Source: Paracoccus zhejiangensis
GTDB lineage: Bacteria; Pseudomonadota; Alphaproteobacteria; Rhodobacterales; Rhodobacteraceae
NCBI RefSeq assembly: GCF_002847445.1
Contig: NZ_CP025430.1
Location: 186,001 to 250,000 of the forward strand
Length of the DNA stretch: 64,000 nt
Direction: 5' to 3'
Shown: piece by piece, positions 15,583-23,512 of the stretch
Layout of the letters: every line of letters starts with the position of its first letter
Numbering within the stretch: position 1 is the first letter of the stretch
The notes under the pieces: model-generated
Database searches by the model: none
Seen by the model: only the letters and a program-made list of their open reading frames with translations
Told to the model about the DNA's origin: nothing
Position numbers and translations under genes: made by a program

Positions 15583-16907
15583 TGGATCAACGCGCAAATC
15601 CCATCCGCCGCCAGCGCTGCGCCATCTACACGCGCAAATCCTCCGAGGAAGGGCTGGAGCAGGAATTCAACAGCCTGCACGCCCAACGAGAGGCCTGCGA
15701 GGCCTACATCGCCAGCCAGCGCTCCGAGGGCTGGGTGCTGGTCCGCGATCAGTACGACGACGGCGGCATCTCGGGCGGGACGCTGGAACGGCCCGGTCTC
15801 AAGCAGCTTTTGGCCGACATCGAAGACGGCCTGATCGATGTCGTCGTGGTCTACAAGATCGACCGCCTGTCGCGATCCCTCATGGACTTCTCAAAGCTGG
15901 TCGAGGTCTTCGACCGCAACGGCGTGACCTTCGTGTCGGTCACGCAGTCCTTCAACACCACCACGTCCATGGGGCGCCTGACGCTGAATATCCTGCTCAG
16001 CTTCGCGCAGTTCGAGCGCGAGGTCACGGCCGAGCGCATCCGGGACAAGGTCCGCGCCTCCCGCATGAAGGGCATGTGGATGGGCGGCTATGTCCCGCTC
16101 GGGTACGATGTGAAGGACCGCAAACTGGTGGTGAACGCAGAAGAGGCCGCCACCGTGCGGGGCATCTTCGAGAGGTTTGTCGAGGTCGGTTCAGCGACCT
16201 TGCTGGCCCGCGAGCTGCGCCGCAAAGGGTTTCGCAACAAGCAGGGCACCTTGGTCGACAAGGGCCATCTCTACAGGATGATGATGAATCGCGTCTACCG
16301 CGGCGAAGTGGTCCACAAGGGCAATGCCTATCCCGGTGAGCATCAGGCCATCATCGACGTGCAGCTGTGGGATCAGGTCCACGCGATCTTTCGGGAAAGC
16401 CCGCGAAAACGCGCCAACAACACCCGCGCGCAGGCGCCCGCGCTGCTCAAGGGGCTGATCTTCACGGCCACGGGCGCCGCCATGACCCCGAGCAGCACCA
16501 AGAAGGGCGCGCGGCGATACCGGTATTACGTCTCGATGGACGTCATCAAGAATCGCGAACCCAGCGATCAGGGCATCCCGCGCCGCCTGTCCGCCGACCT
16601 CGTGGAAGCGGCCGTGGTGACCGAGTTGCGGCGGGTGATGCGCGCGCCGTCGATCACGGCACAGGTCATTGCCCACTTGGCGCGCGAGGGTCACGCCTTC
16701 GCCGAGGCCGACGTGATCTCCGCGCTGCAAACGTTCGAATATGTCTGGGGCCAGCTGTTCCCTGCAGAGCAGACCCGGATCGTGCAGTTGCTGGTGCGCC
16801 GGGTCACCGTGACGTCCGAGGGGCTGGTCATCGATGTGAGGACCGACGGCGTCTCGGGCGTCATGCGCGACATGATGGCCCCACGAAAGAAGGTCGCGGC
16901 TGAATGA
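15582..16907 (+). CDS. Serine recombinase (resolvase/invertase N-domain plus recombinase domain)
   Basis: The 441-residue protein has a catalytic resolvase domain at 12-160 (YTRKS with nucleophile S20, then YDDGGISGGTLERPGL, VVVYKIDRLSRSLMDF, and SFNTTTSMGRLTLNILLSFAQ). A recombinase domain follows at about 175-290. A shorter C-terminal region lacks a clear zinc ribbon and long coiled coil, so it is smaller than phiC31-type integrases. Enzymes of this type integrate or excise phages by cutting with the active-site serine. ATG 15582 follows GCGGGGGA by about eight bases. It couples to the HTH gene by a 4-base overlap. It is the only integrase-like gene visible, so it is the likely mobilising enzyme. 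Confidence 0.93.
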   Translation: MDQRANPIRRQRCAIYTRKSSEEGLEQEFNSLHAQREACEAYIASQRSEGWVLVRDQYDDGGISGGTLERPGLKQLLADIEDGLIDVVVVYKIDRLSRSLMDFSKLVEVFDRNGVTFVSVTQSFNTTTSMGRLTLNILLSFAQFEREVTAERIRDKVRASRMKGMWMGGYVPLGYDVKDRKLVVNAEEAATVRGIFERFVEVGSATLLARELRRKGFRNKQGTLVDKGHLYRMMMNRVYRGEVVHKGNAYPGEHQAIIDVQLWDQVHAIFRESPRKRANNTRAQAPALLKGLIFTATGAAMTPSSTKKGARRYRYYVSMDVIKNREPSDQGIPRRLSADLVEAAVVTELRRVMRAPSITAQVIAHLAREGHAFAEADVISALQTFEYVWGQLFPAEQTRIVQLLVRRVTVTSEGLVIDVRTDGVSGVMRDMMAPRKKVAAE

Positions 16908-17293
16908 TGAAACCCGACGAGTCCATCCAGATTTTCGTGCCGCTCAAGGTCCGAAAGCAGAACGGGCGGCCGAAGATCATGCCGCCCGCCACCTATCTGC
17001 CCAGCGAAGACCGGACGCAGGATCCGCATATCCTGCGCGCAATCGGCCGGGCGTGGGGCTGGCGGCGACGCATGGAGGCTGGCGAATTCAACACGGTCAC
17101 CGATCTGGCGAAAGCCGTGGGGCTGGCCGAACGCCATGTCAGCCGACAGCTGCGGCTCGCCTATCTCGCGCCGGGGGTTCTCAAGCGCTTGGTCTACAGG
17201 CGTGAGGTGCCCGCCGTGACCTTGTTGAAACTGACCGATGTCGCGGCCCTGCCATGGCATGAACAGCCGGGGCGGGTGTTCGATGATGGCTAA
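16904..17293 (+). CDS. HTH protein of the recombinase cassette (KorB/ParB-like helix-turn-helix)
   Basis: The 129-residue protein has a polar N-terminus (IQIFVPLKVRKQNGRPKIMP), a central region HILRAIGRAWGWRRRMEAGE, and a helix-turn-helix at about 70-95 (TVTDLAKAVGLAERHVSRQL) followed by LRLAYLAPGVLKRL, the layout of the KorB/ParB DNA-binding domain. Such genes sit directly after phage serine recombinases in related genomes. It probably binds DNA and may regulate or direct recombination; neither is shown. Start codons at 16904 and 16907 both overlap the recombinase stop. Confidence 0.78.
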   Translation: MMKPDESIQIFVPLKVRKQNGRPKIMPPATYLPSEDRTQDPHILRAIGRAWGWRRRMEAGEFNTVTDLAKAVGLAERHVSRQLRLAYLAPGVLKRLVYRREVPAVTLLKLTDVAALPWHEQPGRVFDDG

Positions 17294-17417
17294 ATCACTT
17301 TGACGTGCCGTGTCCAAACAATTACACATTGGTCCGCGGTATCCGTGCTTTATGCTGTGCCTGTAGGGGTTTGCGTTCGAGCCAAAAAACTAACTCCTAT
17401 CAAGTGAGCTAAATTTT

Positions 17418-17942
17418 ATGAATAAGCACGCGAAAATAAACTTTAACATCATTACTTGTGTTATTATATGCTTTTTAATTCCTTTTAAATTATACGCACA
17501 GGACTATTACACTGGGAGAGAGGCACATAGCCAAGGCCGTTATGCTGACGCTCTGAGAGAGTGGTTGCCGCTCGCGCTTGCCGGGAATGCTGAGGCCCAG
17601 AATGACGTTGGCTTCATGTATGCAATCGGTCAGGGCGTAACGCAGGACCACGTACAAGCAGTGCACTGGTTTCGACTGGCTGCTTTGCAAGGTCACCCCA
17701 GTGCGCAGTATGCTCTCGGTTCGATGTACGAAGGAGGCGAAGGGCTACAAAGAGATATAGTGAAAGCATACATGTGGTTGCATATATCAAGTGTAAACCC
17801 GAACCAGAGCAGTGCAATCGCCGCGCATAGCGCTGAGCAGGTCCGCGACATCATTGCAAACAGCATGACAGCAGATGAAGTGGCCGACGCCCTTCTGCGC
17901 TCAAGAGCATGTTTGGACAGCAGCTATCGGGAATGCGATTGA
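17418..17942 (+). CDS. Secreted Sel1/TPR-repeat protein
   Basis: The 174-residue protein has a signal peptide (hydrophobic core about 10-26, IITCVIICFLIPFKLYA, then cleavage near AQD). At least two Sel1 repeats follow (AQNDVGFMYAIGQGVTQDHV with AVHWFRLAALQG; AQYALGSMYEGGEGLQRDIV with KAYMWLHIS). Sel1 repeats are protein-interaction helices, and exported ones are often cargo of mobile elements. The gene and its upstream region are visibly AT-rich compared with everything around them (many AAT, TTT, ATA codons in the first 40), which points to separate acquisition. It ends against the truncated gene on the other strand. Confidence 0.82.
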   Translation: MNKHAKINFNIITCVIICFLIPFKLYAQDYYTGREAHSQGRYADALREWLPLALAGNAEAQNDVGFMYAIGQGVTQDHVQAVHWFRLAALQGHPSAQYALGSMYEGGEGLQRDIVKAYMWLHISSVNPNQSSAIAAHSAEQVRDIIANSMTADEVADALLRSRACLDSSYRECD

Positions 17943-18282
17943 TTTGGTAAATGCCAGCGGCGGGTTTCAGCCCCGGTTGGCGCCCGAGCCAGGCGGGGTT
18001 CAGCGCCAGCCATCGCGCCACGGCATCCACCAAGGTCATCTGGAAATTGAACGCGGGCTTGTAGCCGGGGATCCAGTCCTCGCCGAGCCCCTTCAGCACC
18101 GCGATGATGTTCTGGTGCTTGAACTCGACGGCCCCCTCGGACCGGTCGTTGAGCAGCGGCAGCAGCGCGCGGCGGTGCTCGGCCTTGCTGTAGCGGCGCG
18201 CGGAGATGTCGTCGGCCAGCATCGCGAAGTAATCCGCGACGATCAGGTCGTTCTCTTCATCCGTCCAGGGACCATTCGACAT
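17851..18282 (-). pseudogene. N-terminal remnant of a large hypothetical protein (DUF3883-type N-terminus), truncated
   Basis: From ATG 18282 the frame reads MSNGPWTDEENDLIVADYFA, then YSKAEHRRALLPLL, EGAVEFKHQNIIAVLKGLGE and FNFQMTLVDAVARWLALNPA. From memory this is the opening of several-hundred-residue proteins that carry a DUF3883 domain at their C-terminus. Here the recognisable part stops near GIYQI (about 17945), and the frame then reads antisense through the end of the Sel1 gene to a stop at 17851. The 3' part has evidently been replaced, so the junction at about 17940-17950 marks an insertion or deletion boundary of the element. Confidence 0.6.
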
Positions 18283-18316
18283 TGCGCCAGGCTATGGGCA
18301 CGATGTGTGTTTGTCA

Positions 18317-18630
18317 TCAGAGACTTCCGGCAGGATTTTCGCTGGTTTCGCCGACCGTACTCGCTGCCGCGCTGAGCTCGTGATCGGCCGCCACGGAGCC
18401 GTCCTTCTGACCGCCCTGCGCCTTCGTGTCAGTCTCCGTCACCGGATTATCTCGCGAACGGGACGACCCCATGAACGCGGCAACCCATTGGAAATGCGAG
18501 GATGTTTCACGCCGTCCCGCCGCCATCGAGGGGCGCTCGAAGAGAGACGCAGGCCATTCGGAGACCCATTCTTCGGCAAGCGCCCAGTCTCCGAAGGGCG
18601 GATGGCCCTGCCAACGCCCTTTGAAACAAA
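18317..18630 (-). pseudogene. 3' ORF remnant next to tRNA-Ser, no start codon
   Basis: An open minus-strand frame covers about 310 bases and ends with TGA at 18317. It encodes FGDWALAEEWVSEWPASLFE, then FQWVAAFMGSSRSRDNP, and a polar tail ending ENPAGSL. Composition and codon choice look protein-coding, but no start codon with a ribosome site exists before the tRNA terminator. It is probably the tail of a gene cut off when DNA inserted beside the tRNA. I do not recognise the family; a chance frame is possible. It holds most of the otherwise gene-free interval 18283-18680. Confidence 0.3.
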
Positions 18631-18633
18631 AAG

Positions 18634-18655
18634 AAAAAAGGCCCCAATCGGGGCC
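18634..18655 (-). terminator. Rho-independent terminator of tRNA-Ser
   Basis: On the minus strand GGCCCC pairs with GGGGCC around a four-base loop (plus strand 18640-18645 and 18650-18655), followed by six T residues (plus-strand A run 18634-18639). It lies 26 bases past the tRNA 3' end. Confidence 0.85.
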
Positions 18656-18680
18656 CTTGGACGGATTCAGTATCTGAATG

Positions 18681-18770
18681 TGGCGGAGACGAAGGGATTC
18701 GAACCCTCGAGACGGTTCCCCGTCTACTCCCTTAGCAGGGGAGCGCCTTCGACCACTCGGCCACATCTCC
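18681..18770 (-). tRNA. tRNA-Ser (anticodon GCT), CCA encoded
   Basis: The minus strand folds as a 90-base class II tRNA. The acceptor GGAGATG pairs with CGTCTCC (one T-G pair), with discriminator G and encoded CCA at 18681-18683. The T arm contains GGTTCGAATCC. The anticodon stem CTCCC/GGGAG encloses the loop CTGCTAA with anticodon GCT (18734-18736), reading AGC/AGU serine codons. A long variable arm typical of tRNA-Ser (TAGACGGGGAACCGTCT) is present. A six-base inverted repeat ATTCAG-TAT-CTGAAT (18665-18679) directly abuts the CCA end. Transcription runs leftward, toward the prophage side. Confidence 0.95.
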
Positions 18771-18837
18771 GCCGACCCGTTTAGTGATCCGGGAGGGCAG
18801 GGGCAAGGGGGGAAACCGCGTGCGGGGCGAAAACCTG

Positions 18838-19821
18838 TCAGGCGTTGCTCTCGGCGCGGGATTGCGTGATCCGGTCCTGCAGGATGGCATGAACGCGGGC
18901 CGAGGCGGGCGGCAGCGGGTCGTGGCGGCGGGTGACGACGGAATAGGTCGAGACCAGCACGTCCAGCCGGATCGGCAGGCTCGTGATGGAACTGCCGAGG
19001 CGCTGCTCGGCACCGAAGAAATTCGCGGCAGAACGGGCGAAAGGGGCGATGGAGTCGGTTTCGCCGACGATGGCGAGTGTCATCATCATCGACGAGGTAT
19101 CGACCACGCGCTGCGGCAGCGGATAGCCCTGCTCGAGAAGGTACAGCTCGAAGGTGCGGCGCATCAGCCCGCCCGGGGGTTGAAGCACCCAGTCGTAATC
19201 GAGACAATCCGTCAGTTGCGGGTCGGTCATTCGGGTCAGCGGGTGGTCGCGCCGCGCGATCAGGGTCAGCGGTTCGGGCGCGACCGGGTCGAGCGACAGG
19301 GCGCGGCCATCGACATTACCGACATGGCGACCGAGATAGAAATCCAGCTCGCCCGCGATCAGCTTCTCGGCCAGCACGTCGCTCGTCTCGACCAGGATCG
19401 CCAGTTCGATCTCGGGGTGCAGCAGCCGGGTCTGGCGCAGTACCGGCAGGACCAGGTCGAGGGCCGGGCCGGTGACCGAGCCGATCGACACCCGTCCACG
19501 CACGCCGCGATCCATCTGCGCGATCTCGGCATTGGTCACATCCAGCTGACGCAGCATCCGCTCGGCCTGACGCGCCAGCGCCTCGCCCGCCGTGGTCAGA
19601 AGCACGCCGCGGGCGTGCCGGGTGTAGAGCGGCGTTCCGACAATGCGTTCCAGGTCGGCAAGGAGGCGCGAGGCGGCGGGCTGGGTGATCGCCACCTGCG
19701 CCGCGGCGCTGCCGACCTGCCCGGTCTCGGCGAGTGCGGCGAGCAGCCGCAGTTGCGTCAGTTTCAGCCCGCGCCGGGCCAGCTGGTCTCGGTCGGTTTG
19801 CGGGATCGGCATTGGCGGCAT
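18838..19821 (-). CDS. LysR-family regulator of sugar operon (GbpR-like)
   Basis: The 327-residue protein has an N-terminal winged HTH (LKLTQLRLLAALAETGQVGS; AAAQVAITQPAASRLLADLE at about 32-60) and a LysR substrate-binding domain from about 95 onward. It is divergent from a four-gene oxidative sugar operon, with 154 bases between the starts. In Azospirillum and Agrobacterium the LysR protein GbpR controls arabinose/galactose uptake genes beside the same enzyme families, so a sugar or sugar-acid co-inducer is likely. That is inference from context. The 327-residue length assumes ATG 19821; internal starts are possible because the first 12 residues are not conserved in the family. Confidence 0.85.
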   Translation of the reverse strand: MPPMPIPQTDRDQLARRGLKLTQLRLLAALAETGQVGSAAAQVAITQPAASRLLADLERIVGTPLYTRHARGVLLTTAGEALARQAERMLRQLDVTNAEIAQMDRGVRGRVSIGSVTGPALDLVLPVLRQTRLLHPEIELAILVETSDVLAEKLIAGELDFYLGRHVGNVDGRALSLDPVAPEPLTLIARRDHPLTRMTDPQLTDCLDYDWVLQPPGGLMRRTFELYLLEQGYPLPQRVVDTSSMMMTLAIVGETDSIAPFARSAANFFGAEQRLGSSITSLPIRLDVLVSTYSVVTRRHDPLPPASARVHAILQDRITQSRAESNA

Positions 19822-19852
19822 CCGCTGCTGGGCGCGCTGGGTTGTCAGCGCA

Positions 19853-19877
19853 ATGGTATATCACCGATCAATATCAT
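19853..19877. promoter_or_regulatory. Candidate LysR operator in the divergent sugar-operon promoter region
   Basis: ATGGTATAT (19853-19861) and ATATCAT (19871-19877) form an imperfect inverted repeat around CACCGATCA. It is placed between the LysR start and the dehydratase start and is AT-rich relative to its surroundings. LysR regulators bind interrupted dyads with a T-N11-A core, which fits. No binding data are available from sequence alone. Confidence 0.35.
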
Positions 19878-19975
19878 CATTTTTCGGGCATGTAACCGCC
19901 GCCTATAGCTTGGGGGGCGTGGTCGGGGTCTGGCCCCGGTCGCACCATCTGAACACCCATCGGAGGCCGCCCGAG

Positions 19976-21715
19976 ATGAGCTTCACCCCCGCCGCCTGGC
20001 CCCGCAAGCTGCGCTCGCAGCATTGGTATGGCGGCAATTCGCGCGACACCATCTATCACCGGGGCTGGCTGAAGAATCAGGGCTATCCGCATGACCTGTT
20101 CGACGGCCGCCCGGTCATCGGAATCCTCAATACCTGGGCCGACCTGACGCCCTGCAATGGCCATCTGCGCGAGCTGGCCGAGAAGGTGAAGGCGGGGGTC
20201 TGGGAGGCTGGCGGCTTTCCGGTCGAGGTGCCGGTCTTCTCGGCCTCGGAAAATACCTTCCGCCCGACCGCGATGATGTTCCGCAACCTGGCCGCCATGG
20301 CGGTCGAGGAGACGATGCGCGGCCAGCCCATCGACGGGGCGGTGCTGCTGGTCGGCTGCGACAAGACCACGCCCAGCCTGCTGATGGGGGCGGCCTCGAC
20401 CGATATTCCCTCGATCGTAGTCACCGGCGGGCCGATGCTGAACGGCTGGTTCCGGGGCGAGCGGGTGGGTTCGGGCACGCATCTGTGGAAATTCTCGGAG
20501 GCGGTGAAGGCCGGCGAGATGACGCAGCAGGAATTCCTCGATGCCGAACAGGCGATGAGCCGGTCCTCGGGAACCTGCAACACCATGGGAACGGCCTCGA
20601 CCATGGCCTCGATGGCCGAGGCGCTGGGGATGGCGCTATCGGGCAATGCGGCGATCCCGGCGGTCGACAGTCGCCGGCGGGTGATGGCGCAGCTGTCGGG
20701 GCGGCGGATCGTGCAGATGGTCAAGGATGACCTGAAGCCCTCTGACATCATGACCCGCGCCGCGTTCGAAAATGCCATCCGCACCAATGGCGCCATTGGT
20801 GGTTCGACCAATGCGGTGGTTCACCTCTTGGCCATGGCGGGCAGGGTTGGCGTCGATCTGACGCTGGCGGACTGGGACCGGCTTGGCCGCGACGTGCCGA
20901 CCATCGTGAACCTGATGCCCTCGGGCAAATACCTGATGGAGGAATTCTTCTATGCTGGCGGCTTGCCGGTGGTGCTGCGGCGCTTGGGCGAGGCGGGACT
21001 GCTGAACAAGGACGCGCTGACGGTCAGTGGCGGCAGCATCTGGGACGAGGTGAAGGATGTCACCAACTGGAATGACGATGTGATCCTGCCGACCGACCGG
21101 GCGCTGACCGCCTCGGGCGGGATCGCGGTGCTGCGCGGCAACCTGGCCCCGGATGGTGCGGTGCTGAAGCCCTCGGCGGCGAGCCCCCACCTGATGCGCC
21201 ATCGCGGCCCGGCGGTCGTCTTCGAGGATATTGACGATTACAAGGCGCGCATCGAGGATGAGGCGCTGGAGATCGACGAGAACTCTGTCATGGTGCTGAA
21301 GAATTGCGGCCCGCGCGGCTATCCGGGCATGGCCGAGGTCGGCAATATGGGCCTGCCGCCCAAGGTTCTGCGAAAAGGGATCACCGATATGGTGCGGATT
21401 TCCGATGCCCGCATGTCCGGCACCGCCTATGGCACCGTCATCCTGCACACCTCGCCCGAAGCGGCGCGGGGCGGGCCGCTGGCCATCGTGCGGACCGGCG
21501 ACATGATCGAGATTGACGTGGAGGCCCGGCGCATCCACGTGGAACTCAGCGAGGACGAGATCGCCGCGCGGCTGGCCGATTGGCGCGCGCCTGACGCTCC
21601 GAAGGGCGGCTATGCGCAGATGTTCCATCACCATGTGCAGGGCGCCGATACCGGCGCCGATCTGGATTTCCTGATCGGCTGCCGGGGCAGGGAGGTCGGA
21701 CGTGACAGCCACTGA
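19976..21715 (+). CDS. Sugar-acid dehydratase of the IlvD/EDD family, probably L-arabinonate dehydratase
   Basis: This 579-residue enzyme of the IlvD/Edd family has the three Fe-S cysteines at C60 (TPCNGH), C128 (GCDKTTPS) and C201 (GTCNTMGT). The spacing fits the [2Fe-2S] L-arabinonate dehydratase branch. A conserved SGT motif (RMSGTAYGT) lies near residue 480 and probably supplies the catalytic serine. It dehydrates an aldonic acid to the 2-keto-3-deoxy acid. The downstream dehydrogenase, lactonase and mutarotase complete the oxidative, non-phosphorylating entry of L-arabinose or D-galactose. The ATG has CGGAGG nine bases upstream. Whether the substrate is arabinonate, galactonate or xylonate cannot be read from the sequence. 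Confidence 0.9.
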   Translation: MSFTPAAWPRKLRSQHWYGGNSRDTIYHRGWLKNQGYPHDLFDGRPVIGILNTWADLTPCNGHLRELAEKVKAGVWEAGGFPVEVPVFSASENTFRPTAMMFRNLAAMAVEETMRGQPIDGAVLLVGCDKTTPSLLMGAASTDIPSIVVTGGPMLNGWFRGERVGSGTHLWKFSEAVKAGEMTQQEFLDAEQAMSRSSGTCNTMGTASTMASMAEALGMALSGNAAIPAVDSRRRVMAQLSGRRIVQMVKDDLKPSDIMTRAAFENAIRTNGAIGGSTNAVVHLLAMAGRVGVDLTLADWDRLGRDVPTIVNLMPSGKYLMEEFFYAGGLPVVLRRLGEAGLLNKDALTVSGGSIWDEVKDVTNWNDDVILPTDRALTASGGIAVLRGNLAPDGAVLKPSAASPHLMRHRGPAVVFEDIDDYKARIEDEALEIDENSVMVLKNCGPRGYPGMAEVGNMGLPPKVLRKGITDMVRISDARMSGTAYGTVILHTSPEAARGGPLAIVRTGDMIEIDVEARRIHVELSEDEIAARLADWRAPDAPKGGYAQMFHHHVQGADTGADLDFLIGCRGREVGRDSH

Positions 21716-22646
21716 CATCGCCATCATCGGGCTGGGCAAGATCGCCACGGATCAGCATGTGCCCGCCATCCGCGCCTGCCGCGATTTCCGGTTGGCCGCG
21801 ACCGTGAGCCTCGGGCAGTCGCTGCCAGATGTGCCGGCCTATGAGGATATGGAGGCGATGTTCGCGGCCCATCCCGGCGTTGCAGCCGTGGCGCTTTGCG
21901 TGCCGCCGCAGGTGCGTTATCCGCTGGCGGTCGAGTCGCTGAAGGCCGGGCGCGATGTGCTGCTGGAGAAGCCGCCGGGGGTGACACTGGCCGAGGTCGA
22001 GGCTCTGCGGGCGCTGGCCGAGCGTCAGGGCTGCGTCCTCTATGCCACCTGGCATTCGCGCCATGCCAATGGCGTCGACCCGGCACGCGACTGGCTGGCG
22101 GCGCGGCGCGTGACCGGTGGCAAGGTGATCTGGCGCGAGGATGTGAAACGCTGGCATCCGGGGCAGGCCTGGATCTGGCAACCGGGCGGCATGGGGGTGT
22201 TTGATCCCGGCATCAACGCCACCTCGATCCTGACCCATATCCTGCCGGACCCTGTCCGGGTCACCCGCGCCGAGTTCGAGACGCCGGCCAATTGCGAGAC
22301 GCCGATTGCCGCGCGGCTGTCGCTGCTGACGGGCGAGGATGCGGTGATCGATGTCGATTTCGATTTCCGCGAGACCGGCGAGCAGGTCTGGTCGATGTGG
22401 TTCGACACCGATGCCGGACGGATCGAGCTTTCGGGCGGTGGCGCGCGGACTGTGGCGGATGGACGGCTTCTGTCGGACGGGGCGGCGCTCGAGTCGGAAT
22501 ATGCCCGCATCTATGACCAGTTTGCCGGGCTGATCGCTGATCGCCGCTCGGACGTGGACCTTTCCCCGATGACATTGGTCGCCGATGCCTTCATGTTGGC
22601 CCGGCACCGCCGCACCGATGAATTTCATGACGAGCAGAAAACATGA
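21702..22646 (+). CDS. Gfo/Idh/MocA sugar dehydrogenase, probably D-galactose/L-arabinose 1-dehydrogenase
   Basis: The 314-residue oxidoreductase starts at GTG (GGGAGG six bases upstream), inside the end of the dehydratase gene. It has a Rossmann motif at the N-terminus (DIAIIGLGKIATDQ) and the Gfo/Idh signature LLEKPPGVTLAEVEALRAL. The segment WHSRHANGVDPARDWLA is typical of the galactose/arabinose 1-dehydrogenase subgroup. The enzyme would oxidise the sugar at C1 to the lactone with NAD(P)+. Gene order right after an arabinonate-type dehydratase and before an SMP-30 lactonase supports this. Confidence 0.87.
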   Translation: MTATDIAIIGLGKIATDQHVPAIRACRDFRLAATVSLGQSLPDVPAYEDMEAMFAAHPGVAAVALCVPPQVRYPLAVESLKAGRDVLLEKPPGVTLAEVEALRALAERQGCVLYATWHSRHANGVDPARDWLAARRVTGGKVIWREDVKRWHPGQAWIWQPGGMGVFDPGINATSILTHILPDPVRVTRAEFETPANCETPIAARLSLLTGEDAVIDVDFDFRETGEQVWSMWFDTDAGRIELSGGGARTVADGRLLSDGAALESEYARIYDQFAGLIADRRSDVDLSPMTLVADAFMLARHRRTDEFHDEQKT

Positions 22647-23506
22647 CCGATGAACCCGCCGTTTCCGTCTTCGATCCCCGCCGCTGCGAGTTGGGCGAGG
22701 GGCCGATGTGGCACCCCCAGCGCCAGCAGCCCTTCTGGTTCGACATCATTGGCCGGCGGCTGATGACCATCGAGGGCGGGGCGCCGAAGGAATGGCAGTT
22801 CGATGAATATGTGACGGCGGCGGGCTGGATCGACCGCGACCGGATGCTGGTCGCCTCGCAGACGGCGCTGACGGTGTTCAACGTCGCCGATGGCAGCGCG
22901 GGGCAAAGCTGGGCGCTCGAGGCCGATAACGAGCTGACCCGCTCGAATGACGGGCGGGCCGATCCGATGGGCGGGTTCTGGATCGGCACCATGTCGATCC
23001 AGAAGCCACGCGGTCAGCGCGGTTCGATCTATCGCTTCTACCGGGGCGAGATCCGCAAGCTTTACGGCGAGATCGGGGTGTCGAACGCCATCTGCTTCGC
23101 CCCCGATGGCCGCACCGCCTATTACGCCGATACCGATACCGCGACGATCCTGCGCCAGCGGCTTGACGGCGAGGGCTGGCCCGAGGGCGCGGCGGAGCTT
23201 TGCGTCGATCTGCGGGCCGAGAAGCTGCGCCCGGATGGCGCGGTGGTGGATGCCGAGGGCAATATCTGGAACGCGCAATTCGGCGCCAGCCGGGTCGCCT
23301 GCTATGGCCCCGATGGCGCGCTGCGTCGCGTGGTGGAACTGCCCGCCAGCAAGACCACCTGCCCAGCCTTCATCGGTGCGGACCTGGACCGGATGATGGT
23401 CACCACCGCCGGCGAGGGGCTGGAGGGCGAGGCCGACGGGCAGACCTACGTGGTGGACGGTCTGGGTGTCCGCGGGCAGGCGGAATACCAGGTCCGGCTG
23501 GACTGA
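22643..23506 (+). CDS. SMP-30/gluconolactonase-family sugar lactonase
   Basis: This 287-residue beta-propeller of the SMP-30/LRE family has the metal-site glutamate in LGEGPMWHP (about residue 17), the asparagine/aspartate motifs SNDGRADPMGGFWIGTMS (about 101-118) and SNAICFAPDGRTAYYADTDT, and a final KTTCPAFIGADLDRM. It hydrolyses the aldonolactone made by the preceding dehydrogenase to the free acid used by the dehydratase. The ATG overlaps the dehydrogenase stop by four bases, and the next gene starts six bases after its stop. Confidence 0.92.
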   Translation: MTDEPAVSVFDPRRCELGEGPMWHPQRQQPFWFDIIGRRLMTIEGGAPKEWQFDEYVTAAGWIDRDRMLVASQTALTVFNVADGSAGQSWALEADNELTRSNDGRADPMGGFWIGTMSIQKPRGQRGSIYRFYRGEIRKLYGEIGVSNAICFAPDGRTAYYADTDTATILRQRLDGEGWPEGAAELCVDLRAEKLRPDGAVVDAEGNIWNAQFGASRVACYGPDGALRRVVELPASKTTCPAFIGADLDRMMVTTAGEGLEGEADGQTYVVDGLGVRGQAEYQVRLD

Positions 23507-23512
23507 GCCCGG

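Noticed and set aside
18426-18677. Plus-strand frame of 83 codons beside tRNA-Ser
   Set aside because: Overlaps the tRNA terminator, has no ribosome site and reads as low-complexity; the opposite strand is the better remnant.
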